Source: Desulfobacula sp.
Lineage (GTDB): Bacteria; Desulfobacterota; Desulfobacteria; Desulfobacterales; Desulfobacteraceae
Assembly: GCA_013792075.1 (NCBI GenBank)
Contig: VMSR01000098.1
Coordinates: 1 to 32,465, forward strand
Reading direction: 5' to 3'
Length of the DNA: 32,465 nt
Position numbers and translations under genes: made by a program. This document shows positions 14,732-23,024 of the stretch, piece after piece; position 1 is the first letter of the stretch, and the number at the start of each line of letters is the position of its first letter. A model generated the notes under the pieces. The model made no database searches and had not been told where the DNA came from. It saw nothing but the letters and a program-made list of their open reading frames with translations.

Positions 14732-17209
14732 ATGAACAAAAGATCTTTCAGCATTCTGATTCTGGGTGGCGGTGTGGCCGGGATGGCCGCCGCCCGTTTT
14801 CTGGACCATCAGGATCTGTCTGTGCACCTGGTCGAAGAAAAGGACCATCTTGGCGGGAACGCCTCCCTGTGGGCCTGTATGGCCACGGATACCTGCCAGA
14901 ACTGCGGTGCCTGCCTGACCCATGAAATGGCAGAACAGGTAACGGCACAAAAAAATATCACCCTTCATTTGAACACAAAAATCAATACCCTTAACCGAAC
15001 CGACCAGGGGATTCAAGTCCTGCTTACCTCGGGAGAAACCATTGTGGCATCCAAGGTGATCATGGCCACGGGATTCTCCCCCTTTGACCCGGCCAGACTG
15101 CCCTCCCTTCATTGGGAAACCGGCAAAAACATCATCCCCACGGTCCAGCTCAACGCCTTGATCCGGCAAGAAGGCCTGGCAGATCTTCTGGGAAAGATTC
15201 AAAACCCGCGGATTGCCTTTATCCAATGCGTGGGATCCCGAAACAGGGAATTGAAAAAAGAGTATTGCTCCCAGGTCTGTTGCAAAATTTCCCTGCGCCA
15301 TGCCCAAAAACTGGGCCACGAAATTCCAGATGCCAATATCACCCTTTTTTACATGGACCTTCAGCTTGTCGGCAAGGAAATCCGCAAGACTGCCGAAACC
15401 CTTTCCCAACAGGTGACGCTTGTCCAGGGAGTCCCGGCCGAAATCCTGGAAAACCCGGACACGGGCACCCTGACCCTGGTGACCGAGGATGGGCTGTCCC
15501 GGATCAAAAAGGAGTTTGACCTGGTGGTTTTGTCCGTGGGCATGGAATCCCCACCCGATCTAAAAGACACTGCAACCCTTTTGGAGGCCCTGCCCAATGA
15601 ATGGGGATTTTTCAACACACAGGATGCCCTTGTGTCCAAAGACCTTTATATTGCAGGGTGTGCTGCCGGACCCAAGGACATTCTTTCCTCAAAACAGGAA
15701 GGCCGGATTGCCGGAGCAAAGGTGATCCAGGATCTAGACCTTGCCCGAAAGCCGGACATGAATGTGGCCATCCTGGGCAAGGGACCCCAGGCGGCCCTGG
15801 TTGCAAAATCTATTACCGCCAAAGGTTTTTCGGTCTATGCTTTTGGTATTGACCCGGGTACAGCCTTTTCTCCGGACGCCCTGCCCCATGCAAAAATTCT
15901 TGCCGTGGACGGCACCCTGGGCAATTTTTCCATTTATTTTGAAGACCATGGCAAAAAGCAGACCCTGACCTTTGGCGCTATCATTGCCGCAGAAGAAGCT
16001 GCCGTCATTTCCAATACAGGCCCGGGGCGGTTCCAAACAGCCATGGACCTGAACGCCTTTGAGCAACTGGCCCCCGGGGACTGCCCACAAAAAATTTTGA
16101 TTCTGCTGGATTATTTCGGCCCTGAATTCAAAACCACTGCCCGCAGGGCCCTGCTTGCCGCCATGGCCGCCGGAAAACAGGGCAAAGAGGTCACCATTGT
16201 CCTGAACAAAATGCTGGTTCACGGCGCCCTGGGCCAGGTTCTTTATGACCGGGCCAGAAGTCAGGGCATCCGATTTCTCAGGTTCGATGACGCCGGGGAC
16301 ATCAAAATCACGACCCGGAAAAAAGGCTTTCTTGTCCATCTCAAGGAGGCAACCTTGCCGGGCATGGAACTTGAGCTGGCATGTGACTGCCTGGTCGTAC
16401 CCGAAAGCATCCGTGCCAATAAAGACTTTCAAGCCCTTGCATCCTTTTTGGGCACCCCCCTGGACAGGGAAGGATTTCTGCAATCGGCCAATGTCCGCCA
16501 CAGGCTCATCCAAAGCCCGAGAAGGGGCATCTTTTTTGCTGGCACCTGCCATGACGAAGTGGATGGAGAGGATCTGGAAACGGAAATCCAGGAGATTTTA
16601 TCGGCCTTAACCCACCCCAAACCCCTGCCCCCAAAAGAGACCGGGGTCATGGTCAATGAAAAAAAATGCGCCAAATGCCTGACCTGTTACAGAATCTGCC
16701 CCCACGGGGCCATTTTTCTCAACGAAAAAATGCGGCCCCAGATAATGGAAGATGCCTGCTTTTCCTGCCATTTGTGTGTGGCCAACTGCCCGGCCTATGC
16801 CATTGAATCCACAAACTTCACCAATGACCAGATTGGAAACCGGGTGACAGACTGGGGCAAAAAAGGCCAGATTGTCGTCTTTGCCTGTGAACGGTCGGCT
16901 GCCCTGGCGGCCGAAAAAGCAGGTCTTCCAAAAACCTGCCAGGTGATCTCCCTTCCCTGTGCCTGCCGCATCAGTTGTGACATGATTTTAAAAAGTCTGA
17001 TCAACGGTGCCGCTAAAATCATTGTCAGCCCCTGCCATGAAGGCAACTGCCGATCCATGGACGGCAGCACCACCGCCAGGGCAGCCCTGAACGCCATTGC
17101 AAAAATGCCCGGGATCACCCCGGACAAAGTCGCATGGGAACCTGTGGCAGCCAATGAAACCATAAAATTTGAGCGCATTATTTCCAAGGCAAAAAAGGAC
17201 AAACCATAA
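14732..17209 (+). CDS. hdrA: HdrA-like flavoprotein fused to ferredoxin and MvhD domains
   Basis: The 825-residue protein is an HdrA-MvhD fusion, the electron-bifurcating or electron-distributing flavoprotein type. In order: an FAD Rossmann motif (G12-G-G-V-A-G17); a Cys motif TCQNCGACL near 55 in the HdrA iron-sulfur position; the HdrA signature QCVGSRNRELKKEYCSQVCC near 170-190; AGCAAGPKDI near 308; and a second nucleotide-binding-like half (about 345-630). Two ferredoxin clusters follow (C646AKCLTCYRIC and CFSCHLCVANC), then an MvhD-like domain (about 700-800) with CAC, C and PCHEGNC cysteines. It would take electrons from ferredoxin, H2 or NAD(P)H partners and pass them to the HdrBC-like protein encoded next. 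The start at 14732 is preferred to a TTG at 14720 because GGAGG lies between them. No in-frame selenocysteine TGA is present. Confidence 0.92.
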   Translation: MNKRSFSILILGGGVAGMAAARFLDHQDLSVHLVEEKDHLGGNASLWACMATDTCQNCGACLTHEMAEQVTAQKNITLHLNTKINTLNRTDQGIQVLLTSGETIVASKVIMATGFSPFDPARLPSLHWETGKNIIPTVQLNALIRQEGLADLLGKIQNPRIAFIQCVGSRNRELKKEYCSQVCCKISLRHAQKLGHEIPDANITLFYMDLQLVGKEIRKTAETLSQQVTLVQGVPAEILENPDTGTLTLVTEDGLSRIKKEFDLVVLSVGMESPPDLKDTATLLEALPNEWGFFNTQDALVSKDLYIAGCAAGPKDILSSKQEGRIAGAKVIQDLDLARKPDMNVAILGKGPQAALVAKSITAKGFSVYAFGIDPGTAFSPDALPHAKILAVDGTLGNFSIYFEDHGKKQTLTFGAIIAAEEAAVISNTGPGRFQTAMDLNAFEQLAPGDCPQKILILLDYFGPEFKTTARRALLAAMAAGKQGKEVTIVLNKMLVHGALGQVLYDRARSQGIRFLRFDDAGDIKITTRKKGFLVHLKEATLPGMELELACDCLVVPESIRANKDFQALASFLGTPLDREGFLQSANVRHRLIQSPRRGIFFAGTCHDEVDGEDLETEIQEILSALTHPKPLPPKETGVMVNEKKCAKCLTCYRICPHGAIFLNEKMRPQIMEDACFSCHLCVANCPAYAIESTNFTNDQIGNRVTDWGKKGQIVVFACERSAALAAEKAGLPKTCQVISLPCACRISCDMILKSLINGAAKIIVSPCHEGNCRSMDGSTTARAALNAIAKMPGITPDKVAWEPVAANETIKFERIISKAKKDKP

Positions 17210-18420
17210 TGGCGAATGCAACCATAAAACCACAATCAAAACTGAGTCGTCTGCTCAACCAATTTACCCAGGGAGACAATATAGCGGAGTGCCTGACCTG
17301 CGGCGCCTGCAATTCCAGGTGCACCTGGTTCGACGGCGAGGGAGGCCCCCTGCCCCGGCAAATGGTGCGCATGGCAGCCCTGGGGCTGGAGGAACAGCTT
17401 GTGGAGAGCCGGATGCTCTGGGACTGTCTTATCTGCAACCGGTGCACCCAGGGCTGCCCCATGGGCATTACCATGGACAAGGTGGTCCGCAAGGCCAGAA
17501 GCCTTGCCATTGCCCACGGCCAGATCCCGCCGGACATCCTGAAAGGCATCAAATCAAGGCTGGAAACAGGGGATGTCAACGGGCTGACCCAGGAAGAATT
17601 TGTGGAAACCGTCGAATGGGTGTCCGAAGAATTTGTGGATGAGGTGGATGACCCAAATGCTTCCATCCCCCACGACAAGGCCGGATCAAAATTTCTCTAC
17701 CTGCCCAACCCAAGAGAGCTTGGCATCAACCTCATGCATTTGACGGCCATGGGAAAACTATTTTATGCCATGGGGGAAACCTGGACCCTGTCCTCTTTTC
17801 ACACCGATGTCACCAATTGGGGCTATTTTACGGGCGATGACGACATTGCCCGAAAAATTGCCCGCATGGTGGTGGAACCTGCGGAAAAACTGGGGATTCA
17901 AACCCTGGTCCTCAGCGAATGCGGCCACGGCTACCATGTGCTCAAGTGCCTGCTGCCGGAACTGATCGGAAGACACCCCAAGTTCACGGTCATGAGCATC
18001 CCGGAGCTGACCCTGGCCTATGCCCAAAAAGGGGTGCTCAAGTTTGACCCTTCCGTCCACCCCTACAAGATCGCCTACCATGACCCGTGCAATATTGCCA
18101 GAAAATCAGGCGGCTACGACGCTCCCCGACAGCTTTTGTCCCTGTGCTGCGAAGGGGTGGTGGAACTGACCCCCAACCGGGAAGACGGGGTTTGCTGCGG
18201 CGGCGGGGGCGGCATCCTCCAGGACAGCACCAGCACCAAAAAACGGATGATAACCGGCAAACCCAAGGCAGACCAGATGAAAGCCTGCGGGCTTGATCAC
18301 CTGGCCACCGCCTGCCTGTCCTGCCACCGCCAACTGGGTGAATTGTCCACCCATTTTAAACTGGGTGTAAAAGTGGACACAGTGGCATCCCTGGCCGCCG
18401 AATCCCTGATACTAAAATAA
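17209..18420 (+). CDS. HdrC-HdrB-like (HdrD/DsrK-type) iron-sulfur protein
   Basis: The 403-residue protein joins an HdrC-like ferredoxin part to an HdrB-like part. Two 4Fe-4S motifs are visible: C28xxCxxCxxxC38 and C73xxCxxCxxxC83-P. The C-terminal region holds ECGHGYH (about 240) and one complete CCG domain: DPCN, then VCCGGGGGI, then ACLSCH. This is the cysteine set that binds the non-cubane disulfide-active cluster in HdrB/HdrD/DsrK proteins. No TM segment is seen, so it is cytoplasmic. The ATG overlaps the hdrA stop by one base (TAATG), so the two are translationally coupled and probably form a complex. It may reduce a disulfide or relay electrons; CoM/CoB chemistry is not expected in this organism. 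Confidence 0.88.
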   Translation: MANATIKPQSKLSRLLNQFTQGDNIAECLTCGACNSRCTWFDGEGGPLPRQMVRMAALGLEEQLVESRMLWDCLICNRCTQGCPMGITMDKVVRKARSLAIAHGQIPPDILKGIKSRLETGDVNGLTQEEFVETVEWVSEEFVDEVDDPNASIPHDKAGSKFLYLPNPRELGINLMHLTAMGKLFYAMGETWTLSSFHTDVTNWGYFTGDDDIARKIARMVVEPAEKLGIQTLVLSECGHGYHVLKCLLPELIGRHPKFTVMSIPELTLAYAQKGVLKFDPSVHPYKIAYHDPCNIARKSGGYDAPRQLLSLCCEGVVELTPNREDGVCCGGGGGILQDSTSTKKRMITGKPKADQMKACGLDHLATACLSCHRQLGELSTHFKLGVKVDTVASLAAESLILK

Positions 18421-18425
18421 TTGCC

Positions 18426-18995
18426 ATGGATGTCCTCATTGCTGCCGACATTTTCGGGCACACCCCGGCCCTGGACCGGCTTGCCGGGAGAGTGGGCCTC
18501 AACGCCACCCACATCATCGATCCCTATGGGGGCAGGATAAAATTCAGGGATGAGGCCCTTGCCCATGAATTTTTCTCAACCCGGGTGGGGATTGCCGCCT
18601 ATGCCGATATCATTGCAGACCGCCTGGAAAAAAACCCCCGAATCCGGTCTTTGATAGGCTTCAGCGCAGGGGCTGCCGCCATCTGGCACCTGTCCGGCAC
18701 CCCTGCCTTTGCCCATATCCGGAGGGCAATAGGCTTTTACCCTTCCCAGATACGGCATCACCTCCACATCCACCCAATGTTTGACACCCAGCTTTTTTTT
18801 CCTGCATCAGAACCCCATTTTGATGTGGATGGCCTGATCTCAGCCCTTGAAAATACCCCAAACCTTTCCTGCTGCAAGACCGCCGGGTTTCACGGATTCA
18901 TGAATGAACTTTCCAGAAATTTTGATCCGGGACTATACGAGACCTACCTTGAAAAACTCAATAACATCAGTTTAACGCCTGTTACCCTTTTTTGA
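18426..18995 (+). CDS. Dienelactone hydrolase-like alpha/beta hydrolase
   Basis: The 189-residue protein has a nucleophile elbow GFSAGAAA near residue 79 (Ser81 as the probable nucleophile) and a late His in GFHGFMN near 156, in the order expected for dienelactone hydrolases. It is shorter than the usual 230-250 residues, and the Asp/Glu member of the triad is not obvious, so a scaffold or reduced enzyme is possible. The start lies 5 nt after the HdrBC stop with no ribosome binding site visible, so it is probably translated by coupling. The genomic link to an Hdr unit is unexplained. Confidence 0.7.
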   Translation: MDVLIAADIFGHTPALDRLAGRVGLNATHIIDPYGGRIKFRDEALAHEFFSTRVGIAAYADIIADRLEKNPRIRSLIGFSAGAAAIWHLSGTPAFAHIRRAIGFYPSQIRHHLHIHPMFDTQLFFPASEPHFDVDGLISALENTPNLSCCKTAGFHGFMNELSRNFDPGLYETYLEKLNNISLTPVTLF

Positions 18996-19128
18996 GAAAG
19001 GATCAACTCGCCGGGACGCTGATTTCTTGCATAATTTATTTAAGTGCATTCTCATGGTCATAAACCATATGTAATTCATACCTGCGCAGTATTTATTCAT
19101 TTTTTTGTTGTGATCTTGTGGTCTACAT

Positions 19129-19197
19129 ATGAGCCACAAAATGATTTGTAGCTCATATTCTTCAATATATGAGCCACAAAAAGATTTGAGGTTCATA
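19129..19197. repeat. Tandem imperfect palindromes in an AT-rich island
   Basis: Two related palindromes, each with a 4-nt centre, start 39-40 bp apart: 19129-19156 (arms of 12, 11 matching) and 19168-19197 (arms of 13, 11 matching). Both share the half-site ATGAGCCACAAA. A third, degenerate half-copy, ATGATCCTCAAA, lies at 19199-19210 over the stop of the Fic remnant. They may be operator sites or remains of a repeated element. The flanks 18996-19128 and 19452-19532 hold no gene that I can see. Confidence 0.6.
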
Positions 19198-19205
19198 AAT
19201 GATCC

Positions 19206-19451
19206 TCAAAAGATAGTAGCATCCTCAGTAATATTCATTAATTCCGAAAATGCATAAATTGCAGCTTTACGTCCACTTGGTTCACGCAGTGTGTTTAGAA
19301 TATTACTCTTACGTAAAACAGAAATAATCCGCTTAGCTGTTGGGGTTGGAATGGCTTCCATTCCTGTAAAACTTGTGGCATTAAATATCGGACGGGTGAA
19401 AATAAAGTCTAAAGTATGAATGGCATATTGAGATCGAGTTAACCTGTCAAA
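19206..19451 (-). pseudogene. C-terminal remnant of a Fic-family protein
   Basis: The minus strand is open for 81 codons between an in-frame stop at 19452-19454 and the TGA at 19206-19208, with no usable start near its beginning. The translation reads like the C-terminal winged helix of Fic/DOC AMPylase proteins: LDFIFTRPIFNATSF, then PTAKRIISVLRKSNIL, then a GRKAAIYAFSELMNI strand. The catalytic Fic core (HPFxxGNGR) is absent, and upstream sequence runs into the radical SAM gene. A deletion has therefore probably removed the rest. The region is much more AT-rich than both neighbours, consistent with a decayed acquired gene. The assignment rests on motif resemblance. Confidence 0.65.
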
Positions 19452-19532
19452 TTATCCAGATTTCAGACAAGAAGATTGAGAATATCATCCGGTTCTGGTA
19501 TATCTGGCCTGTGATCAATTTTAATACAATAG

Positions 19533-20843
19533 GTGAAGACCATCGCATATATTGACAAACAGATTCTCACGGCAGTTGTGGCCGGGGAGAACGGAGAAAT
19601 TTTCGACCTGGAAGGCTATGGCGCTGCCGGCATGTCCGGGGAGTCTCTTTTTATACTGACCAAAACCGACTCTTGTGACATGCCCCATGGCAGTGAACTG
19701 ATGATGCTTCCCCACCGCAGGCCCATTGTCTTTAATATGGACAGCGACCAATTTGAGGTCATGGAATTTAACCCCTATGACCCGGGCAAACGAATCTATC
19801 CCGTGGGGGTGTTCAATTCCCCGGGATATGTGAACCGGCATGTCTGCGCCTATGATGACGCCGGTATTGAAAATGCGCTGCCCCTTTTTTCCTATGGGGC
19901 CGTGGGGTTCGGGGAAACCGATTTCAGATCAGCCGCCATCCTGGTGGATGCAGAACCCCGCCAGGACCTGCGGCAGATGCCCCATGAGGGTATTGTGACC
20001 GGCGTAAACCGCCTCCAAAAATTATATCCGGATAACCGGCTTGTGCGGCACCTTGAAACCTGTGCCCTTGAATACGGGTGTCCGGCCGGGAAAAATTTTT
20101 TTCTGGGGCGATATGAAGCCCCGCTTCCCACTTCCACGGTCTGCAATGCCAATTGCCTGGGGTGTATCTCCCTCCAGACGGAAAACAATTTGTGCGCCTG
20201 CCAGGAACGTATCCGCTTTACCCCGACCCCTCTGGAAATTGCCGAAGTCTGTCTGGAGCACATCTCCCGGGTTGAAAAGGCGGTGGTCAGTTTTGGCCAG
20301 GGATGCGAGGGAGAACCCTTGACCGCGGCAAAGGCTATCCTTTCTGCCATTGAAATGGTCCGGAAAAAAACAGACCAGGGCACCATCAACCTGAACACCA
20401 ACGCAAGCCTGCCGGACCAGGTGAAAGCCCTTTGCAATGCCGGCCTTGATTCCATGCGGGTGAGCATGAATTCAGTGAGAGAATCCTGTTACCAGGCCTA
20501 TTTCAGGCCCAAGTCCTATGCTTTTTCAGATGTGCTGGACAGCATCAAAATTGCCAAGGAAAAGGGGATTTTTGTTTCCATCAATTATTTGAACTGCCCG
20601 GGGTTCACGGATTCTGAAAAAGAAGCAGAGGCCCTTGCCGGGTTTGTCCAGGCCCACAACATTGATATGATACAATGGCGCAACTTGAATTTTGACCCCA
20701 AACACTATCTTAATCTTATGGCAATGGCAGAGGACTCAGGAAAGCCTACGGGCATGAACGTTCTGATTAACCGCCTGGGCCGGGAATTTCCAAAACTTGT
20801 CCATGGATATTTCAACCCCCCAAAGGAAAATCATGGCAGATAA
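19533..20843 (+). CDS. Radical SAM enzyme of unknown specificity
   Basis: The protein is 436 residues. The radical SAM cluster motif is C204-N-A-N-C208-L-G-C211, exactly CxxxCxxC, followed by a barrel with an SFGQGCEGEPL glycine-rich strand, a NLNTNAS strand and a SMRVSMNS strand. About 200 residues precede the cluster with no family I can name. They include Cys at 172 and 179 (ETCALEYGCPAG), which may bind an extra cluster or substrate. There is no SPASM-like Cys-rich tail. It should generate a 5'-deoxyadenosyl radical, but the substrate is unknown. The start is a GTG without a strong ribosome binding site. The stop overlaps the next gene by 11 nt, so the two products are probably made together. 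Confidence 0.85.
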   Translation: MKTIAYIDKQILTAVVAGENGEIFDLEGYGAAGMSGESLFILTKTDSCDMPHGSELMMLPHRRPIVFNMDSDQFEVMEFNPYDPGKRIYPVGVFNSPGYVNRHVCAYDDAGIENALPLFSYGAVGFGETDFRSAAILVDAEPRQDLRQMPHEGIVTGVNRLQKLYPDNRLVRHLETCALEYGCPAGKNFFLGRYEAPLPTSTVCNANCLGCISLQTENNLCACQERIRFTPTPLEIAEVCLEHISRVEKAVVSFGQGCEGEPLTAAKAILSAIEMVRKKTDQGTINLNTNASLPDQVKALCNAGLDSMRVSMNSVRESCYQAYFRPKSYAFSDVLDSIKIAKEKGIFVSINYLNCPGFTDSEKEAEALAGFVQAHNIDMIQWRNLNFDPKHYLNLMAMAEDSGKPTGMNVLINRLGREFPKLVHGYFNPPKENHGR

Positions 20844-21990
20844 GATCCCTGGCCGAAAAATAATGGTAATCGACCAGACCCTGCGGGAGGGAATGCAGTT
20901 CCAGGGCCTTATCTTTTCCCTGGAACAGCGGATCAAACTGCTGGAATTCCAGGAAGCATTGAAAGTGGATGTCTGCCAGGCCGGCTATCCGTCCGCCCAC
21001 CCCATGGAGGCAAAAATTGTTGCCCGGCTGGCTGCCCATGCAAAGGCAAACAAGTTTAAAATCCGCACCGCCGCCCTTGGCCGGGCCTTTGTTCCGGATG
21101 CAAAAATTTTGTGCGATACCGGCGTTGATGACCTCCATTTCCACCTCCAGGTTAAAAATACGATTACAAAGGATGAAACCAGCCGCCTGTTCCATGACCT
21201 TGGGGCTACCATGGCCATGGTTCGCACCCATAGGCCCGGGGCAGTGATTTCCATTGCCATGCTGGATATCGGCAAAACCGACAGTCTCCTGCTCACCACC
21301 TGGGCCCGGTTTCTAAGCCAGGACCTTGGAATTGATATTCTCTCATTGCCTGACACCTCGGGCATCATGGCCCCCAACCAGGTTTATGACAGCATCAAGG
21401 CTCTGTCAGGCGCCGACCTGAAAGCCCGGCTCTCGGTTCACTGCCACAATGACTATGGCATGGCCTCGGCCAATTCCGTCATGGGCATACTGGCAGGTGC
21501 CTGCGTCCTGGAAGTCTCTGCCCTGGGGATCGGCGAGAGAAACGGAATCGGCGATCTGTTCACCACAGCCAAACAGCTGAAAAACCAGGGCCTGAACTTA
21601 AGGGTTGACACAGACAACATTGCCTTGTTCAGAAAATACTATGAATATGTGGATGCCATTGTCAAAGAACAGACAGGGTCCGGCCTGATACAGACCCATA
21701 CCCCGGTCTTTGGGGAGGCGGTGCTTACCCATGTGGCCGGGACCCATGCCCTGGGAAATTTTGGCACCATGGCCGAAGAAAAATTTTATTTGAACCTGCT
21801 TTGCGGGCACCGTCTGGTTCAAAAATACCTGGACCAGAACAATATCCCCCATGAAAAAACCCAAATCTCCAGGATCACAGAGACCATCAAAACCCAAAGC
21901 ATCACCCGGGGAAGGCGCCTGACCCACGATGAAATTTGCACCATTGCCGCATCCCGCTTCCCAAGGGCCCTGAACGACAGAACAAATTAA
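20833..21990 (+). CDS. HMGL/isopropylmalate synthase-like aldolase-fold enzyme
   Basis: The 385-residue protein belongs to the HMG-CoA lyase / isopropylmalate / homocitrate synthase superfamily. The metal and catalytic motifs are present: D14-Q-T-L-R18-E-G near the start, and the metal-binding pair H203 and H205 in SVHCHNDYG, followed by LGIGERNGIGD. It lacks the C-terminal LeuA regulatory domain. Possible reactions are acyl-CoA plus 2-oxoacid condensation (citramalate, homocitrate, Re-citrate type) or the reverse cleavage; sequence alone does not decide. The start at 20833 has AAAGGA 5 nt upstream; an in-frame TTG at 20797 lies inside the radical SAM gene and is less likely. The overlap with that gene suggests that their functions are linked. 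Confidence 0.85.
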   Translation: MADKIPGRKIMVIDQTLREGMQFQGLIFSLEQRIKLLEFQEALKVDVCQAGYPSAHPMEAKIVARLAAHAKANKFKIRTAALGRAFVPDAKILCDTGVDDLHFHLQVKNTITKDETSRLFHDLGATMAMVRTHRPGAVISIAMLDIGKTDSLLLTTWARFLSQDLGIDILSLPDTSGIMAPNQVYDSIKALSGADLKARLSVHCHNDYGMASANSVMGILAGACVLEVSALGIGERNGIGDLFTTAKQLKNQGLNLRVDTDNIALFRKYYEYVDAIVKEQTGSGLIQTHTPVFGEAVLTHVAGTHALGNFGTMAEEKFYLNLLCGHRLVQKYLDQNNIPHEKTQISRITETIKTQSITRGRRLTHDEICTIAASRFPRALNDRTN

Positions 21991-21999
21991 AAAAAATAT

Positions 22000-22028
22000 T
22001 TGCAAAACAGCCCCTTATTTGATTTAAT
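22000..22028 (+). promoter_or_regulatory. Possible promoter of the P-loop/2-oxoacid oxidoreductase operon
   Basis: TTGCAA (22000-22005), a 17-bp spacer and TTTAAT (22023-22028) match 4/6 and 5/6 of the sigma70 boxes. They lie 50 bp before the TTG start of the P-loop gene in an AT-rich gap. This is plausible but unproven. Confidence 0.4.
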
Positions 22029-22077
22029 CCAAGTTTTAGGTTGTTCTTTTGAGACCATATGGGCAAAGGAAGTGTAT

Positions 22078-22761
22078 TTGAACATTGATATTAAAGGCAT
22101 TGTGATCATTGTCGGCAACTATGGCAGCGGTAAAACCGAAACCGCCGTAAACCTTGCCGCCAAATCGAGACTTCGGGGAATGGCGGTTAAAATCGCCGAC
22201 CTGGACCTGGTCAACCCCTATTTCAGAACCCGGGAGGCACGGGTTTCCCTTGAAAAATTAGGGGTTGAAGTGGTGCTGCCCGACAAACGCTACATGCATG
22301 CCGACCTGCCCATCCTCGCACCGGCCGTGGCCGGGATGATCCTGCAGCCTTCCGAACTGACCATTCTGGATGCCGGCGGCGATGATGTGGGGGTAACGGT
22401 CCTGGCAGCCCTCGGGGACCAACTTCGCAAAAAAAAAGTGCAGATGCTCCAGGTGATCAACCCCTTGCGGCCCTTTACCGAAACCATTGAAGGCTGCCTT
22501 CGCATCAAAGGGGAAATTGAGATATCTTCAAAACTTGCGGTCACGGGACTTGTGTCCAATGCCAATCTGATTGACGAAACCACACCGGAAATCATTTACG
22601 AGGGATATCGTTTTATAAAAGAGGTGTCCCAGACCACCGGTCTTCCAATTGAATTTATAACGGCTTCATCCCGGATGATACCGCACCTTGATATGGACCG
22701 GTTTTCCTGCCCGGTGCTGACCATTGACAGGAAACTGGTATTCCCCTGGACTAAGCATTAG
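22078..22761 (+). CDS. P-loop ATPase (ParA/CobQ-like), first gene of the oxidoreductase operon
   Basis: The protein has about 227 residues. The Walker A motif is G-N-Y-G-S-G-K-T-E near residues 13-21, on a strand (GIVIIVG) at the very N-terminus. It is followed by an ADLDLVNPYFRTREAR segment and a Walker B-like TILDAGGDDVG strand, resembling the SIMIBI (MinD/ParA/CobQ) class. The start at 22078 is a TTG with AAAGGA 7 nt upstream, which puts the P-loop at the usual distance from the N-terminus. The alternative TTG at 22000 lies inside the candidate promoter. It precedes the ferredoxin subunit by 21 nt. Its role beside a 2-oxoacid oxidoreductase is unknown; maturation, chaperoning or regulation are possibilities. 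Confidence 0.78.
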   Translation: MNIDIKGIVIIVGNYGSGKTETAVNLAAKSRLRGMAVKIADLDLVNPYFRTREARVSLEKLGVEVVLPDKRYMHADLPILAPAVAGMILQPSELTILDAGGDDVGVTVLAALGDQLRKKKVQMLQVINPLRPFTETIEGCLRIKGEIEISSKLAVTGLVSNANLIDETTPEIIYEGYRFIKEVSQTTGLPIEFITASSRMIPHLDMDRFSCPVLTIDRKLVFPWTKH

Positions 22762-22782
22762 ATATAATAAGGAGTAATTTGT

Positions 22783-23001
22783 ATGGCCTACGAACATATT
22801 GTTGATTCCGAACGGTGCAAAGGATGCGGGCTCTGTGTCAATTTCTGCCCGAAAAATGTCCTTGAAATCACCAATACGGTAAACGCAAAAGGACATTTTC
22901 CGGTCTATCAGGCAAGACCCGAAGATTGTATTCACTGCACCATCTGCTGTATTATGTGTCCGGATGTTGCCATTTGTATCAATGAAACCCAGACAAGTTA
23001 A
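22783..23001 (+). CDS. korD: Ferredoxin (delta) subunit of a 2-oxoacid:ferredoxin oxidoreductase
   Basis: This 72-residue protein has two 4Fe-4S motifs: C12xxCxxCxxxC22-P and C49xxCxxCxxxC59-P (the latter with an extra Cys at 56). It is the electron-transfer subunit that accepts electrons from the TPP site in the beta subunit. AAGGAG precedes the ATG. It sits immediately before the three catalytic subunits, the common Kor/Vor gene order. Confidence 0.92.
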   Translation: MAYEHIVDSERCKGCGLCVNFCPKNVLEITNTVNAKGHFPVYQARPEDCIHCTICCIMCPDVAICINETQTS

Positions 23002-23024
23002 AAAAAGAGCAAAGGATAAATAAA

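Noticed and set aside
14615-16552. Minus-strand open frames of 264 and 272 codons
   Set aside because: Both are shadows of the HdrA-like gene, whose Cys motifs and domain order are intact in the plus strand.
14732-17209. Possible selenocysteine in the HdrA/MvhD protein
   Set aside because: Some sulfate reducers carry Sec in Hdr proteins, but the frame has no internal TGA and all motif positions are Cys.
19455-19545. Short minus-strand frame ending HRPDIPEPDD... just after the Fic remnant
   Set aside because: Only about 26 codons, in a different frame from the Fic remnant, and it runs into the radical SAM gene; no evidence that it is coding.
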